From AP-15 sp963788085 (GTDB lineage Bacteria; Pseudomonadota; Alphaproteobacteria; ATCC43930; CGMCC-115725), in assembly GCA_963788085.1 (NCBI GenBank), contig CAWBFS010000012.1, positions 62,001 to 126,000 of the forward strand: DNA of 64,000 nt. Direction: 5' to 3'. Position 1 is the first letter of the stretch. Each line of letters opens with the position of its first letter. Below, piece after piece: positions 9,488 to 17,770 of the stretch. The notes under the pieces were generated by a model. It worked only from the letters and a program-made list of their open reading frames with translations, was not told where the DNA came from and did no database searches. A program made the translations under genes and the position numbers.

Positions 9488-10331
9488 GTGAACGTCTATG
9501 CCCGCCGCCGCATTGTCAATGGCGTGGTCATGACCCTGTCGGTCGCGGCGACCGCGTTTGGACTTCTTTGGCTGTCCTCGTTCTGTGGACATTGCTGGAG
9601 AATGGCGTCGCCGCGATAACCCCCGCACTATTTTCCCAGATGACCCCGCCGCCCGGCAGCGCAGGCGGCTTGTTGAACGCGATTTTCGGCAGCGTGGTGA
9701 TGACCTTGATCGGGACCCTGATCGGGACGCCGACCGGCATCCTCGCCGGCACCTTCCTCGCCGAGTACAGCCGGCGGCAGCCGCTTTGGCGAGGTCGTCC
9801 GCTTTATCAACGACATTTTGTTGAGCGCGCCGTCGATCATCGTCGGGCTCTTCGTCTATGAGATAATGGTCGTTCCGATGGGGCACTTCTCGGCCTGGGC
9901 CGGGGCTGTGGCGCTGGCGATCATCGTGATCCCGGTCGTCGTGCGGACCACCGAGGACATGCTCAACCTGGTCCCGAATTCGCTGCGCGAGGCGGCTTCG
10001 GCTCTCGGCTCGCCGAAGTGGAAGGTGATCGTGATGATCTCTTACCGCGCGGCGATCCAGGGAATGGTGACCGGCGTCATGCTCGCGGTCGCGCGCATCG
10101 CTGGCGAGACGGCGCCGCTGCTTTTCACCGCGCTCAACAACCAGTTCTGGAGCACCGACCTCAATGCGCCGATGGCGAACCTGCCGGTTGTCATTTTCCA
10201 GTTCGCGATGAGCCCTTATGCCGATTGGCAGACGCTGGCATGGGGCGGTGCGCTGCTGATCACGATCACGGTCCTGATTCCTCAACATCGGCGCCCGAGC
10301 CCTCGCTTCCTGGAGCACGTTCAAGCAATGA
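9488..10331 (+). CDS. pstA: Phosphate ABC transporter permease PstA, frameshifted
   Basis: Second membrane subunit of the phosphate importer. The proposed start is GTG 9488 (NVYARRRIVNGVVM), with AGGAG ten bases upstream. Three breaks are visible. Near 9572, VLVLWTLLENGVAAITPA resumes. Near 9775, RFGEVVRFINDILLSAPS resumes. Near 10279 a surplus C must be removed to reach the normal tail LNIGARALASWSTFKQ and TGA at 10329. Recognisable family parts are GTLIGTPTGILAGTFLAEY, SAPSIIVGLFVYEI, the EAA-like loop EAASALGSPKWKVI and RIAGETAPLLFTA. Membrane segments lie throughout. The gene sits in the usual place between pstC and pstB. Confidence 0.88.
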
Positions 10332-10353
10332 GCCCAGCCACTGCGCGGCAAGC

Positions 10354-11157
10354 ATGCCGATGTCATCACCCGATTTGCAGCGGACGGAGGCGCAGCCCGC
10401 GCCCCGTCAAAAAGTCCTGATCCGCAATGTCGATTTTCATTACGGCACGTTCAAGGCTCTGAAGAACATAACGATGCCGCTGCACGACAGGAGGGTCACC
10501 GCTTTCATCGGCCCGTCCGGTTGCGGCAAGTCAACATTGCTTCGCGTCCTCAACAGGATTTACGAACTCTATCCCGGCCAACGCGCGACCGGAGAGGTTC
10601 TGGTCGACAACGAAAACATTCTGTCGCCGGGGCTGGATCTCAATTTGCTGCGGGCGAGGATCGGCATGGTCTTTCAGAAGCCGACGCCTTTTCCGATGTC
10701 GATCTACGACAACATCGCTTTCGGCGTCCGACTTTACGAGAGCCTCCCGCGCCACGAACTGGACGAGCGGGTCGAATTGGCGTTGCGTCGCGCCGCCCTT
10801 TGGGAAGAAGTCAAAGACAAGTTGCCACAAAGCGGGCTCAGCCTATCGGGCGGCCAGCAGCAACGGCTCTGCATCGCGCGCGCGGTGGCGGTGCGGCCGG
10901 AGATCTTACTGCTCGACGAGCCCGCCTCGGCACTGGACCCGATCTCGACGCAGCGCATCGAGGAACTGATCGCCGAACTGAAGGCCGACTACTGCATCGC
11001 GATCGTCACGCACAACATGCAGCAGGCGGCACGTACCTCGGATTACACCGCGTTCATGTATCTCGGCGAGCTGATCGAATTCGATGAAACCGAGCGCATC
11101 TTTACGCATCCGAAACAGAAGCACACGGAAGACTATATTACCGGACGGTTTGGTTGA
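10354..11157 (+). CDS. pstB: Phosphate ABC transporter ATP-binding protein
   Basis: ATPase that drives phosphate import. The 267 residues carry Walker A GPSGCGKST, the PstB-specific MVFQKPTPFPMSIYDNIAFG, the signature LSGGQQQRLCIARA, Walker B ILLLDEPASALDP, and the switch histidine in IVTHNMQQA. It ends with the usual TEDYITGRFG. The ATG at 10354 is preferred; a second ATG two codons later is possible. It lies 22 bases after pstA and 25 before phoU. The frame is intact. Confidence 0.97.
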   Translation: MPMSSPDLQRTEAQPAPRQKVLIRNVDFHYGTFKALKNITMPLHDRRVTAFIGPSGCGKSTLLRVLNRIYELYPGQRATGEVLVDNENILSPGLDLNLLRARIGMVFQKPTPFPMSIYDNIAFGVRLYESLPRHELDERVELALRRAALWEEVKDKLPQSGLSLSGGQQQRLCIARAVAVRPEILLLDEPASALDPISTQRIEELIAELKADYCIAIVTHNMQQAARTSDYTAFMYLGELIEFDETERIFTHPKQKHTEDYITGRFG

Positions 11158-11182
11158 GCCGACCGAAGCAGAGAGGTTGCTT

Positions 11183-11905
11183 ATGGCGTCCGAGCACATC
11201 GCCCGAGGGTATGACGAGGAGCTTCGCAAGCTGAACAACACCGTCGCCGAAATGGGCGGGCTCGCCGAAAGCCAACTCGGCACGGCGATCGAGGCAGTCA
11301 TGACGCGCGACAGCGAGCTTGCCGCGCACGTTGTCGAAGGCGACGTCAAGGTGGACCAGCTCGAACGCGAGCTCGATAATCTCGCGATCCGGCTTTTGGC
11401 TTTGCGCCAGCCGGTAGCGCGCGATCTGCGCGAAATCTTCTCCGCGCTGAAGATCGGCAGCGATTTGGAGCGAATCGGCGATTACGCCGCCAATGTGGCC
11501 AAGCGTTCGATTGCCCTTAGCCAGTCACCCGCGGTCCGACCGGTCTACGCCTTGCCGCGCATGGCACATTTGGCGCAACTGCTGATCAAGGACGTTTTGG
11601 ACAGCTACGTGCAACGCGACGCCGACAAGGCATATTCCGTGTGGAAGCGCGACGCTGAGCTGGACGAGATGTATTCTAGCCTTTTCCGCGAGCTGTTGAC
11701 GTATATGATGGAAGATCCGCGCAGTATCGGCTCGTGCACTCATCTTTTGTTTATGGCGAAGAACATCGAGAGAATCGGTGACCATGCGACGAATATTGCG
11801 GAAAACTTGTACTACTTGGTGAATGGAACACCGCTGGAGGAGGCGCGGCCGAAGGGCGACAGATCGAGCCTCGAGGTCATGATGCCGGACGGAGCCCCGC
11901 AATGA
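11183..11905 (+). CDS. phoU: Phosphate signalling protein PhoU
   Basis: Negative regulator that links the Pst transporter to PhoR and keeps the regulon off when phosphate is plentiful. The 240-residue all-helical protein has two PhoU repeats, each with the metal-binding E/DxxxD pattern: LKIGSDLERIGDYAANVAKR and LFMAKNIERIGDHATNIAEN. The ATG at 11183 follows GAGAGG. The open frame extends upstream into pstB, but that part has no homology. Its stop overlaps the phoB start in an ATGA. Confidence 0.96.
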   Translation: MASEHIARGYDEELRKLNNTVAEMGGLAESQLGTAIEAVMTRDSELAAHVVEGDVKVDQLERELDNLAIRLLALRQPVARDLREIFSALKIGSDLERIGDYAANVAKRSIALSQSPAVRPVYALPRMAHLAQLLIKDVLDSYVQRDADKAYSVWKRDAELDEMYSSLFRELLTYMMEDPRSIGSCTHLLFMAKNIERIGDHATNIAENLYYLVNGTPLEEARPKGDRSSLEVMMPDGAPQ

Positions 11906-12597
11906 TAAAGCCGCTCGTCCTGATCGTCGAAGACGAGGCCCCGCTCGTCACCATGCTGCGTTACAATCTCGAAAAGGAGGGCTTTCAAGTCTGCGAAGCC
12001 GGCGATGGCGAGGAGGCGCTCATGCAAATCGCCGAACGCAAACCCGATCTCGTGTTGCTCGACTGGATGCTGCCGTTGGTCTCGGGGATCGAGGTTTGCC
12101 GCCGAATCCGGCGGTCTCCCGAGAACCGCTTGCTGCCGGTCATTATTCTAACGGCGCGCGGCGAGGAAACCGACCGGGTGCGCGGGCTCGACAGCGGAGC
12201 CGACGACTACGTCGTAAAACCATTCAGCCCGAGCGAACTGGTCGCCCGGCTGCGTGCGGTGATGCGGCGGGCCCAGCCCGGCGGCACCCAAAACGTGTTA
12301 CAGTTCGCCGATGTGGAAGTGGATACCGCCGCGCATCGGGTGTCGCGCGCGGGGAGGCCAATCCATCTCGGGCCCACGGAGTTTCGCCTGCTTCGTTATC
12401 TGATCACGCATCCCGGGCGGGTCTTCTCGCGCGAGCAATTGTTGGATGCGGTGTGGGGCCACGATGTCTATGTCGAGGCGCGGACTGTCGATGTTCACAT
12501 CCGCCGACTGCGTAAAGCGCTGAACGCCGATGACGGGGTCGATGTGGTGCGCACAGTGCGCTCGGCCGGATACGCTCTAGACCACCCCATCAAATAG
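11902..12597 (+). CDS. phoB: Phosphate regulon response regulator PhoB
   Basis: DNA-binding response regulator for the phosphate regulon. The 231 residues comprise a receiver domain with acidic pocket E10/D11, phospho-acceptor Asp54 (LVLLDWMLP), the switch Thr in ILTAR and Lys in YVVKPF, then an OmpR-type winged helix (LGPTEFRLLRYLITHPGRVFSREQLL, VDVHIRRLRKAL, VRTVRSAGYAL). Translation is coupled to phoU through ATGA. It should act on Pho boxes such as the one proposed upstream of pstS. The frame is intact. Confidence 0.96.
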   Translation: MIKPLVLIVEDEAPLVTMLRYNLEKEGFQVCEAGDGEEALMQIAERKPDLVLLDWMLPLVSGIEVCRRIRRSPENRLLPVIILTARGEETDRVRGLDSGADDYVVKPFSPSELVARLRAVMRRAQPGGTQNVLQFADVEVDTAAHRVSRAGRPIHLGPTEFRLLRYLITHPGRVFSREQLLDAVWGHDVYVEARTVDVHIRRLRKALNADDGVDVVRTVRSAGYALDHPIK

Positions 12598-12635
12598 CTT
12601 GCACGGTTTCCGGGCCCCTCCACCCGGGACGCGAT

Positions 12636-12980
12636 TTAATCGACGACGATTCGGATCAGTTGATCCGTGGTACGCCGTCGACCGGTTTCGGCTAATGCGG
12701 CGCGAAATACCGCGGCGGTCGCTTCGTCCGGCGCTGCGACGCGGACTTCGAGCCCGGAGGCGCAGGCGCGCACCGCAGCCGGGCCGACCCGATCAATCGC
12801 AAAAATGACGAGCGAGACCGGATCCGGCGTTGCGGGTCCAGGTGCCAATCGGTGCATCAGGATTTTCCGCCAGTCGCCGAAGCGCGCCCGATCGCGTGGG
12901 CGGCGCTTGTTCGCAAGGCGGATGAGGCTTGCCTCGAACACATTTTTCCGAGCGCCGGGGCGAGTTGCTTTCTTAGCCAT
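12636..12980 (-). CDS. Conserved hypothetical protein, 114 residues
   Basis: I do not recognise a named family. The product starts MAKKATRPGARKNVFEASLIRLANKRR, so it is basic at the N-terminus. A more hydrophobic middle (DPVSLVIFAIDRVGPAAVRACASGLEVRVAA) and a C-terminal DEATAAVFRAALAETGRRRTTDQLIRIVVD follow. No signal peptide, membrane helix or cysteine motif is obvious. It is convergent with phoB, with only 38 bases between the stops. The amino-acid composition and third-position GC look like real coding sequence. The function is unknown. Confidence 0.6.
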   Translation of the reverse strand: MAKKATRPGARKNVFEASLIRLANKRRPRDRARFGDWRKILMHRLAPGPATPDPVSLVIFAIDRVGPAAVRACASGLEVRVAAPDEATAAVFRAALAETGRRRTTDQLIRIVVD

Positions 12981-13070
12981 CGGGGCGCGCTCCTCTAGCC
13001 TAAACGGCGATTAGTACCATAGGATGATGACCGTTTTACGAACGTCCCTCCACATATGGGGCTCGAAAAA

Positions 13071-13077
13071 CTGTAAC
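13071..13077 (+). promoter_or_regulatory. Possible Pho half-site before the lipid-remodelling genes
   Basis: CTGTAAC resembles one half of a PhoB box and sits in an A/T-rich promoter-like stretch about 50 bases before the methyltransferase start. The position 11 bases downstream does not match a second half (3 of 7), so this is only a hint. Confidence 0.15.
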
Positions 13078-13125
13078 ATACAATTGATAGAATGAGCATC
13101 GGATCGACTAGGTAGAGGAGATCAC

Positions 13126-13713
13126 GTGTCCGCGGGGGCGACCGTGTTTTTTGGTCTTTGGTTGCAAAAGCCGATGCGAATAGCGGCTGCGAACCCGAGC
13201 GGGCGGCGTTTTGCCGACGCCCTCGCACGCTGCGTCGAACTCGAGCGGCCCGGGGCAGTGCTCGAACTCGGCGCCGGAACCGGGAGCCTCACGCGCGGGC
13301 TCGTCCGGGCCGGCTGCCCGCCCGATCGCATCATTGCCGTCGAGAGCGAGCCGCGGTTCGCAGCGGTGCTGCGGAGTGAATTCCCGAGAATGAGAGTGAT
13401 CGAAGGCGATGCAACCCGAATCGATGAATATTTTGCGGGTCGCGGGGAACCGCTGGCCGCGGTCGTCTCCAGCCTACCGGTCAAGTGGTTTCCATTGGAG
13501 GCACAGCGAGCCATTGTCAAGCCGTGTCTCGAGCTATTGGGACCGGGCGGACGTTTTTTGCAGATGACCAACGCGTTCTCCTCGCCCTTGCAGATGGGGC
13601 CGCTGGGCATTGCCGGCCGAGAGATTTGCCGGGTCTGGCTCAATCTGCTTCCGGCACAGATCTGGGCCTATTCGCAAAGATCCGAACCGCTTGCCGCAAA
13701 CGGGCCATCGTGA
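13126..13713 (+). CDS. PmtA-like SAM-dependent phospholipid N-methyltransferase
   Basis: Probably methylates phosphatidylethanolamine, or a related amino lipid, using S-adenosylmethionine. The 195-residue class I methyltransferase has an N-terminal hydrophobic/amphipathic segment (FFGLWLQKPMRIAAANPSGRRFADAL). Motif I is VLELGAGTGSLTRGL, the acidic loop IIAVESEPRF, and motif IV is AAVVSSLPVKWFPLEAQRAI. The last resembles the PmtA and rRNA-dimethylase group. The GTG at 13126 follows GAGGAG. Its stop overlaps a GTG in the next gene's frame, suggesting coupling. It lies between phoB and a PlcP-type phospholipase, which supports a lipid role. The substrate is inferred, not shown. Confidence 0.75.
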   Translation: MSAGATVFFGLWLQKPMRIAAANPSGRRFADALARCVELERPGAVLELGAGTGSLTRGLVRAGCPPDRIIAVESEPRFAAVLRSEFPRMRVIEGDATRIDEYFAGRGEPLAAVVSSLPVKWFPLEAQRAIVKPCLELLGPGGRFLQMTNAFSSPLQMGPLGIAGREICRVWLNLLPAQIWAYSQRSEPLAANGPS

Positions 13714-13745
13714 ACCAGATTTCCCCGATTCCTCAGATTTCAAAC

Positions 13746-14570
13746 ATGCGCCAGTACCGCACGATCTGGATTTCCGATATTCATCTCGGCACCCGTGGGT
13801 GCAAAGCCGATTTCCTGATCGATTTCCTGCGTTACAACGATGCGGACACGATCTATCTGGTCGGCGACATCATCGACGGCTGGCGCCTGAAGCGATCATG
13901 GTATTGGCCGCAAACCCACAACGACGTTATCCAGAAGGTCTTGCGCAAGGTACGCAAGGGTACGCGCGTCATCTATGTCCCCGGCAACCACGATGAATGG
14001 CTGCGCGATTACACGCTGCTGCAGTTCGGCGGCGTAGAAGTCGCGGACGAAGTCATTCACACCACTGCCGATGGACGCCGGCTGCTGGTGCTGCATGGCG
14101 ACGTGTTCGACGCGGTCGTCAAGCACGCGCGCTGGCTGGCGATGCTCGGCGACAGCGCGTATACGGCTGTGCTTTGGCTCAACCGCTATTTCAATACGGT
14201 GCGGCGTCGGTTGGGATACCAGTATTGGTCGCTGTCAGCCTATCTCAAGCACCGGGTCAAGAACGCAATGCAATACATCGGCTCGTTTGCCGATGCCGTC
14301 GCCACCGAAGCGAACCGACGCGGCGTCGATGGTGTCGTCTGTGGCCACATCCATCACGCCGAGATTCGCGAGATGAACGGCATCCTCTACTGCAATGACG
14401 GTGATTGGGTCGAGAGCTGCACCGCTCTGGTCGAGCATTTCGACGGCCGGCTCGAGCTGATCCATTGGATCGAACATTGGATGCACCACCCGCTGAGAGG
14501 CCAGGTCATCGACGAACCCGAGATCGAGGTGCAGGCTCGACTCCCCGAGTTCGCCGACACGGATCTATGA
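13746..14570 (+). CDS. plcP: PlcP-type metallophosphoesterase (phospholipase C for lipid remodelling)
   Basis: Calcineurin-like phosphoesterase. Close relatives are often labelled UDP-2,3-diacylglucosamine hydrolase, but this subfamily includes Sinorhizobium PlcP. That enzyme cleaves membrane phospholipids to diacylglycerol during phosphate starvation. All metal-binding blocks are present: SDIHLGTRG, GDIIDGWRLKRSWYWPQ, GNHDEWLRDY, HGDVFDAVV and CGHIHHAEI. The closing GDWVESCTALVEH is typical of the PlcP group. The ATG at 13746 is taken as the start. A GTG at 13710 overlapping the previous stop would add 12 residues. It ends in ATGA, overlapping a glycosyltransferase, which fits a plcP-agt style operon. 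The frame is intact. Confidence 0.82.
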   Translation: MRQYRTIWISDIHLGTRGCKADFLIDFLRYNDADTIYLVGDIIDGWRLKRSWYWPQTHNDVIQKVLRKVRKGTRVIYVPGNHDEWLRDYTLLQFGGVEVADEVIHTTADGRRLLVLHGDVFDAVVKHARWLAMLGDSAYTAVLWLNRYFNTVRRRLGYQYWSLSAYLKHRVKNAMQYIGSFADAVATEANRRGVDGVVCGHIHHAEIREMNGILYCNDGDWVESCTALVEHFDGRLELIHWIEHWMHHPLRGQVIDEPEIEVQARLPEFADTDL

Positions 14571-15621
14571 GGTTTGCGCTCGTTTCCGACGCATGGAGGC
14601 CACAGGTCAACGGCGTTGCGCGCACGCTTGCGGCCTTGCATGATGGGCTGCACGGCGGCCGGGCATGATGTTTTTCCGCTGACGCCGGAGCTTTTTCGCA
14701 CGGTGCCGTGCCCGACGGATCGGGAAGTCCGTTTGGCGATTGCTGCGCGGCCGCGCCTCTCGCGACTGCTGGAAAGGCTGATGCCCGACGCGATCCACAT
14801 CGCGACCGAAGGACCGCTGGGCACGGCTGCGCGGAGATATTGCGTAAATCGGAACCTGCATTTCACTACCGCGTATCACACCAAATATCCGGAATATCTA
14901 AAGGCCCGTTTTGGGGTCCCTATGTCATGGACTTACGCGATATTGCGTCGCTTCCATAGCCGTTCGAGCGCGATCATGGTCGCCACGGAAACCCTTCGCC
15001 GTGAACTCGCCGACGAACGGTTTCGAACAGCTCGCCCTGTGGACGCGAGGCGTCGACATTGCGCTGTTCCGGCCCGGATGTACCCCCGCCCTCGATCTGC
15101 CCCGGCCGGTATTTCTTTGCGTTTCACGCATCGCGGCTGAGAAAGATCTGCCGGTCTTCCTCGACCTCGATTTGCCCGGCTCGAAGTTAGTGGTGGGCGA
15201 CGGCCACCTCTTGCCGGAGATGAAGCGCCGCTACCCCAATGTGCACTTTGCCGGCTGTCAGCAAGGCGAGGCGTTGGTGCGGCATTACGCATCGGCGGAT
15301 GTCTTCGTATTGCCGAGCCGCACCGAGACATTCGGGCTGGTGATGCTCGAGGCGCTGGCCTGCGGGGTTCCGGTGGCGGCATTTCCGGTCCCCGGACCGC
15401 TGGACGTCATCGGCGACAGCGGCGCCGGGGCGCTCGAGTGGGACCTGCGCGCGGCTGCAATGGCGGCGCTGGAAATTCCCCGCGGGCTGTGCCGCTCTCA
15501 TGCAGAACGCTTCAGCTGGCAGACTTCGATCGATCAGTTTCTCACCCACGTGGTCCCGGTGGATAATTCTTGGGGCAATAATATCTATGCTGATCGTGCT
15601 CGCTACGCGGGGCTGGTATAG
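14567..15621 (+). CDS. GT4-family glycosyltransferase, two frameshifts
   Basis: Retaining GT-B glycosyltransferase of the GDP-mannose/UDP-sugar type. The start MRFALVSDAWRPQVNGVARTL is the usual N-terminus of the lipid-mannosyltransferase (MgtA/PimB-like) group. The second Rossmann domain shows FLCVSRIAAEKDL, VVGDGHLLPEMKRRYP, HFAGCQQGEALVRHYASADVFVLPS, and the donor-binding ETFGLVMLEALACGVPVAAF. The frame breaks near 14655 (surplus G) and near 15013 (surplus C before GGTTTC). It overlaps plcP by ATGA, so it is a good candidate for the enzyme that glycosylates the diacylglycerol made by PlcP. The acceptor is inferred from context. Confidence 0.82.
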
Positions 15622-15743
15622 CCGCGCTCGATTGCTTCTTTGAGCCGCCGCCGGCTTTCCGACGGAGTCAGCGCCTCGTCTTTTTCGGCGCTCGCGACAG
15701 AGGCGGCGAGTTCGTCGAACGAGGACAGTGCAAATTTCTCCAC
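15603..15743 (-). CDS. Possible small protein, 46 residues
   Basis: A short minus-strand frame overlaps the 3' end of the glycosyltransferase gene. From a GTG at 15743 it reads VEKFALSSFDELAASVASA, then an acidic/basic helical stretch ending RRLKEAIERGYTSPA. Composition and helix propensity resemble small antitoxin-like proteins, but no partner toxin is next to it. The longer upstream frame looks non-coding. Low confidence. Confidence 0.25.
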   Translation of the reverse strand: MEKFALSSFDELAASVASAEKDEALTPSESRRRLKEAIERGYTSPA

Positions 15744-15803
15744 CTCGCTATTCCGCCTGCTCCTTGAAAACCGTAAAAATGTAATTCGGAGGACAGGGGA
15801 AGC

Positions 15804-17602
15804 ATGGATTACGACAGCTGCCGCAGCCTGCCGGCGATGTTTTTTGCGCAAGCGGAGCGGCTCGGCGACAAGCCGTTTCTATGGGCCAAGCGGGACGGCC
15901 GTTATCGGTCCGTAAGCTGGGCGGCGGCGGCGCGCGACGTCCGCCGGCTGGCGCTCGGCCTCAGATCGCTCGGGATCGGCCGCGGCGAGCGGGTCGGGCT
16001 GGTCAGCGAAAACCGGCCGGAATGGATCATTGCCGATCTGGCGATCATGACCGCCGGGGCGATTACCGTCCCGGCCTATGTGACCCATACCGTCGAGGAC
16101 CACAGGCACGTACTTCGCGAATAGCGGCGCACGCGCGGTCTTCGTTTCGAAGCCGACCCTCTCGGCACGAGTCCTCGCGGCGGCCAACCAGGTCGACACC
16201 GTGCACAGCGTCATTGCGATCGAGCCGGCCGCGGGCCAGGCCAGCACTGTCGACCTCTTGTCGTGGGACGAGATGCTAGCCCGCGGCTCGGCGCAGGAGG
16301 ATGATACCGCCGAATTCGTCGGCGTGATCGAGCCCGATGATACCGCTTGCCTGATCTACACCTCGGGGACCGGCGGCATCCCCAAGGGGGTCATGACGAG
16401 CCACCGCAACATCATCGCCAATTGCCGCGGCGCGTATCGGGTACTCGAGCAGCTCGGGCTCGGGGACGAGGTGTTCCTGAGCTTTCTGCCACTCTCGCAC
16501 TCCTACGAGCATACCGCCGGTGAAATGTTCCCGATTTCGATCGGCGCGCAGATCTATTTCGCCGAAGGCGCCGAGACCCTCGCCGCCAATATGCTCGAAG
16601 CGCGGCCGACGATCATGACCGCGGTCCCGCGGCTCTACGAGACATTGCATCAGCGGATCCGCCTCGGGGTCGAGCGCAAAGGGCGGCATCTCGCGGAAGA
16701 TGTTCGATCGGGCGGTGGCGATCGGGCGCAAGCGGCTGCTCGCGGAGCGCCCGAGCCTCGGCGAGCGGCTCTCTGATCCATTGCTCGACCGGGTCGTCCG
16801 CGCGAAGGTTCGCGAGCGCTTTGGCGGCCGGCTCAAGGCGATGGTCTCGGGCGGCGCGCCGCTCAACCCCGAGATCGGCCGGTTTTTTCTGGCGCTCGGG
16901 ATCACCTTGCTGCAGGGCTACGGCCAGACCGAGGCCGGACCCGTGATCAGCTGCAATTTGCCGGCGCGGATCAAGATCGACACCGTCGGGCCGCCGCTCG
17001 ACGGTGTCCGGGTGCGTATCGCCGAGGACGGGGAAATTCTGGTCGCCGGCGACAACGTCATGAAGGGGTATTGGAACGATCCCGAGGCGACGGCCCAGAC
17101 GCTCGAGGACGGCTGGCTGCATACCGGCGATGTCGGGATGATCGACGCAGACGGCTATCTCCGCATCACCGACCGCAAGCGCGACTTCATCAAGAACTCC
17201 GGGGGCGAAATGATCTCCCCGGCGCGCATCGAAGGCTACCTGACCCTGGAGCCCGAGATTTCGCAGGTCATGGTATTCGGCGATCGCCGTCCCTATCTGG
17301 TCGCCGTCGTGGTCCCCGACCCGGAATTCGTTGCGGCCTATGTCGACGGGGAAGTGTCTGCGGATTTGAGCGCGCTCGCCGCCGATCCCGACTTCACCAA
17401 AACGATCGGTGCCGCGGTCAACCGGGTGAACTTGACCCTAATGCCGAGTGAGCGGGTGCGCCGCTTTGTGGTCGCCGCGGAAGCTTTTACGATCGCCAAC
17501 GGCCAGATGACACCGACCCTCAAGATAAAGCGCCACGTAATCAGCGAGAGATACGGCGCGGCGCTGGACGCGCTCTACCACAGCAAAGAGATCGCCGCCT
17601 GA
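15804..17602 (+). CDS. Long-chain fatty acid--CoA ligase (AMP-forming), two frameshifts
   Basis: Activates a carboxylic acid with ATP and CoA. It is a member of the ANL superfamily closest to the ~600-residue FadD15-type ligases. Motifs are GLVSENRPEWIIADLAI, P-loop YTSGTGGIPKGVMTSHRN, SFLPLSHSYEHTAGE, VSGGAPLNPEIGRFF, GYGQTEAGPVISCN, the hinge region WLHTGDVGMIDADGYLRITDRKRD, and the catalytic lysine near LKIKRHVI. One surplus T near 16107 and one surplus G near 16685 break the frame, and removing them restores the family sequence. The GGAGGACAGGGGAAGC stretch before ATG 15804 gives a ribosome site. Downstream of the lipid genes it could recycle acyl chains, but it may be independent. Confidence 0.87.
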
Positions 17603-17622
17603 GCGCGGGCGCGATGCTCCCC

Positions 17623-17755
17623 CGCCCCGCTTGCGGGGAGAAGGTTGTCGGTGAGGAGCGTCTTCGAAATTGCACAGCCCCGCTGGAAGGGGAAGAAGTT
17701 TGCCCCTCACCCGGAATCCGCGCGGCGTGCGACCTCTCCCCGCAAGCGGGGCGAG
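17623..17755. repeat. Intergenic palindromic repeat pair
   Basis: CGCCCCGCTTGCGGGGAGA at 17623 recurs as its reverse complement (TCTCCCCGCAAGCGGGGCG) at about 17735, some 110 bases away. The space between is filled with CTCACCCGG-type sequence. This is the intergenic repeat class common in Alphaproteobacteria. Translated, it gives the SPRPACGERS...PGEG string seen where frames read through such repeats. It lies between the convergent ends of the CoA ligase and exosortase genes. Confidence 0.7.
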
Positions 17756-17770
17756 GTGATTGATTGCACG

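Noticed and set aside
8639..10369. Long minus-strand frame of 576 codons across the pst genes
   Set aside because: It is antisense to pstC-pstA, is full of Arg, His and Asp typical of a complementary-strand shadow, and has no domain.
13746..14570. LpxH-type lipid A enzyme
   Set aside because: The closing GDWVESCTALVEH block and linkage to a glycosyltransferase and a PmtA-like gene fit PlcP better; LpxH remains a weaker alternative.
1..17600. True pseudogenes as the explanation for broken proB, obgE, pstC, pstA and others
   Set aside because: All catalytic blocks persist across frames, essential genes are hit too, and single-base homopolymer changes explain the breaks; I list them as CDS.
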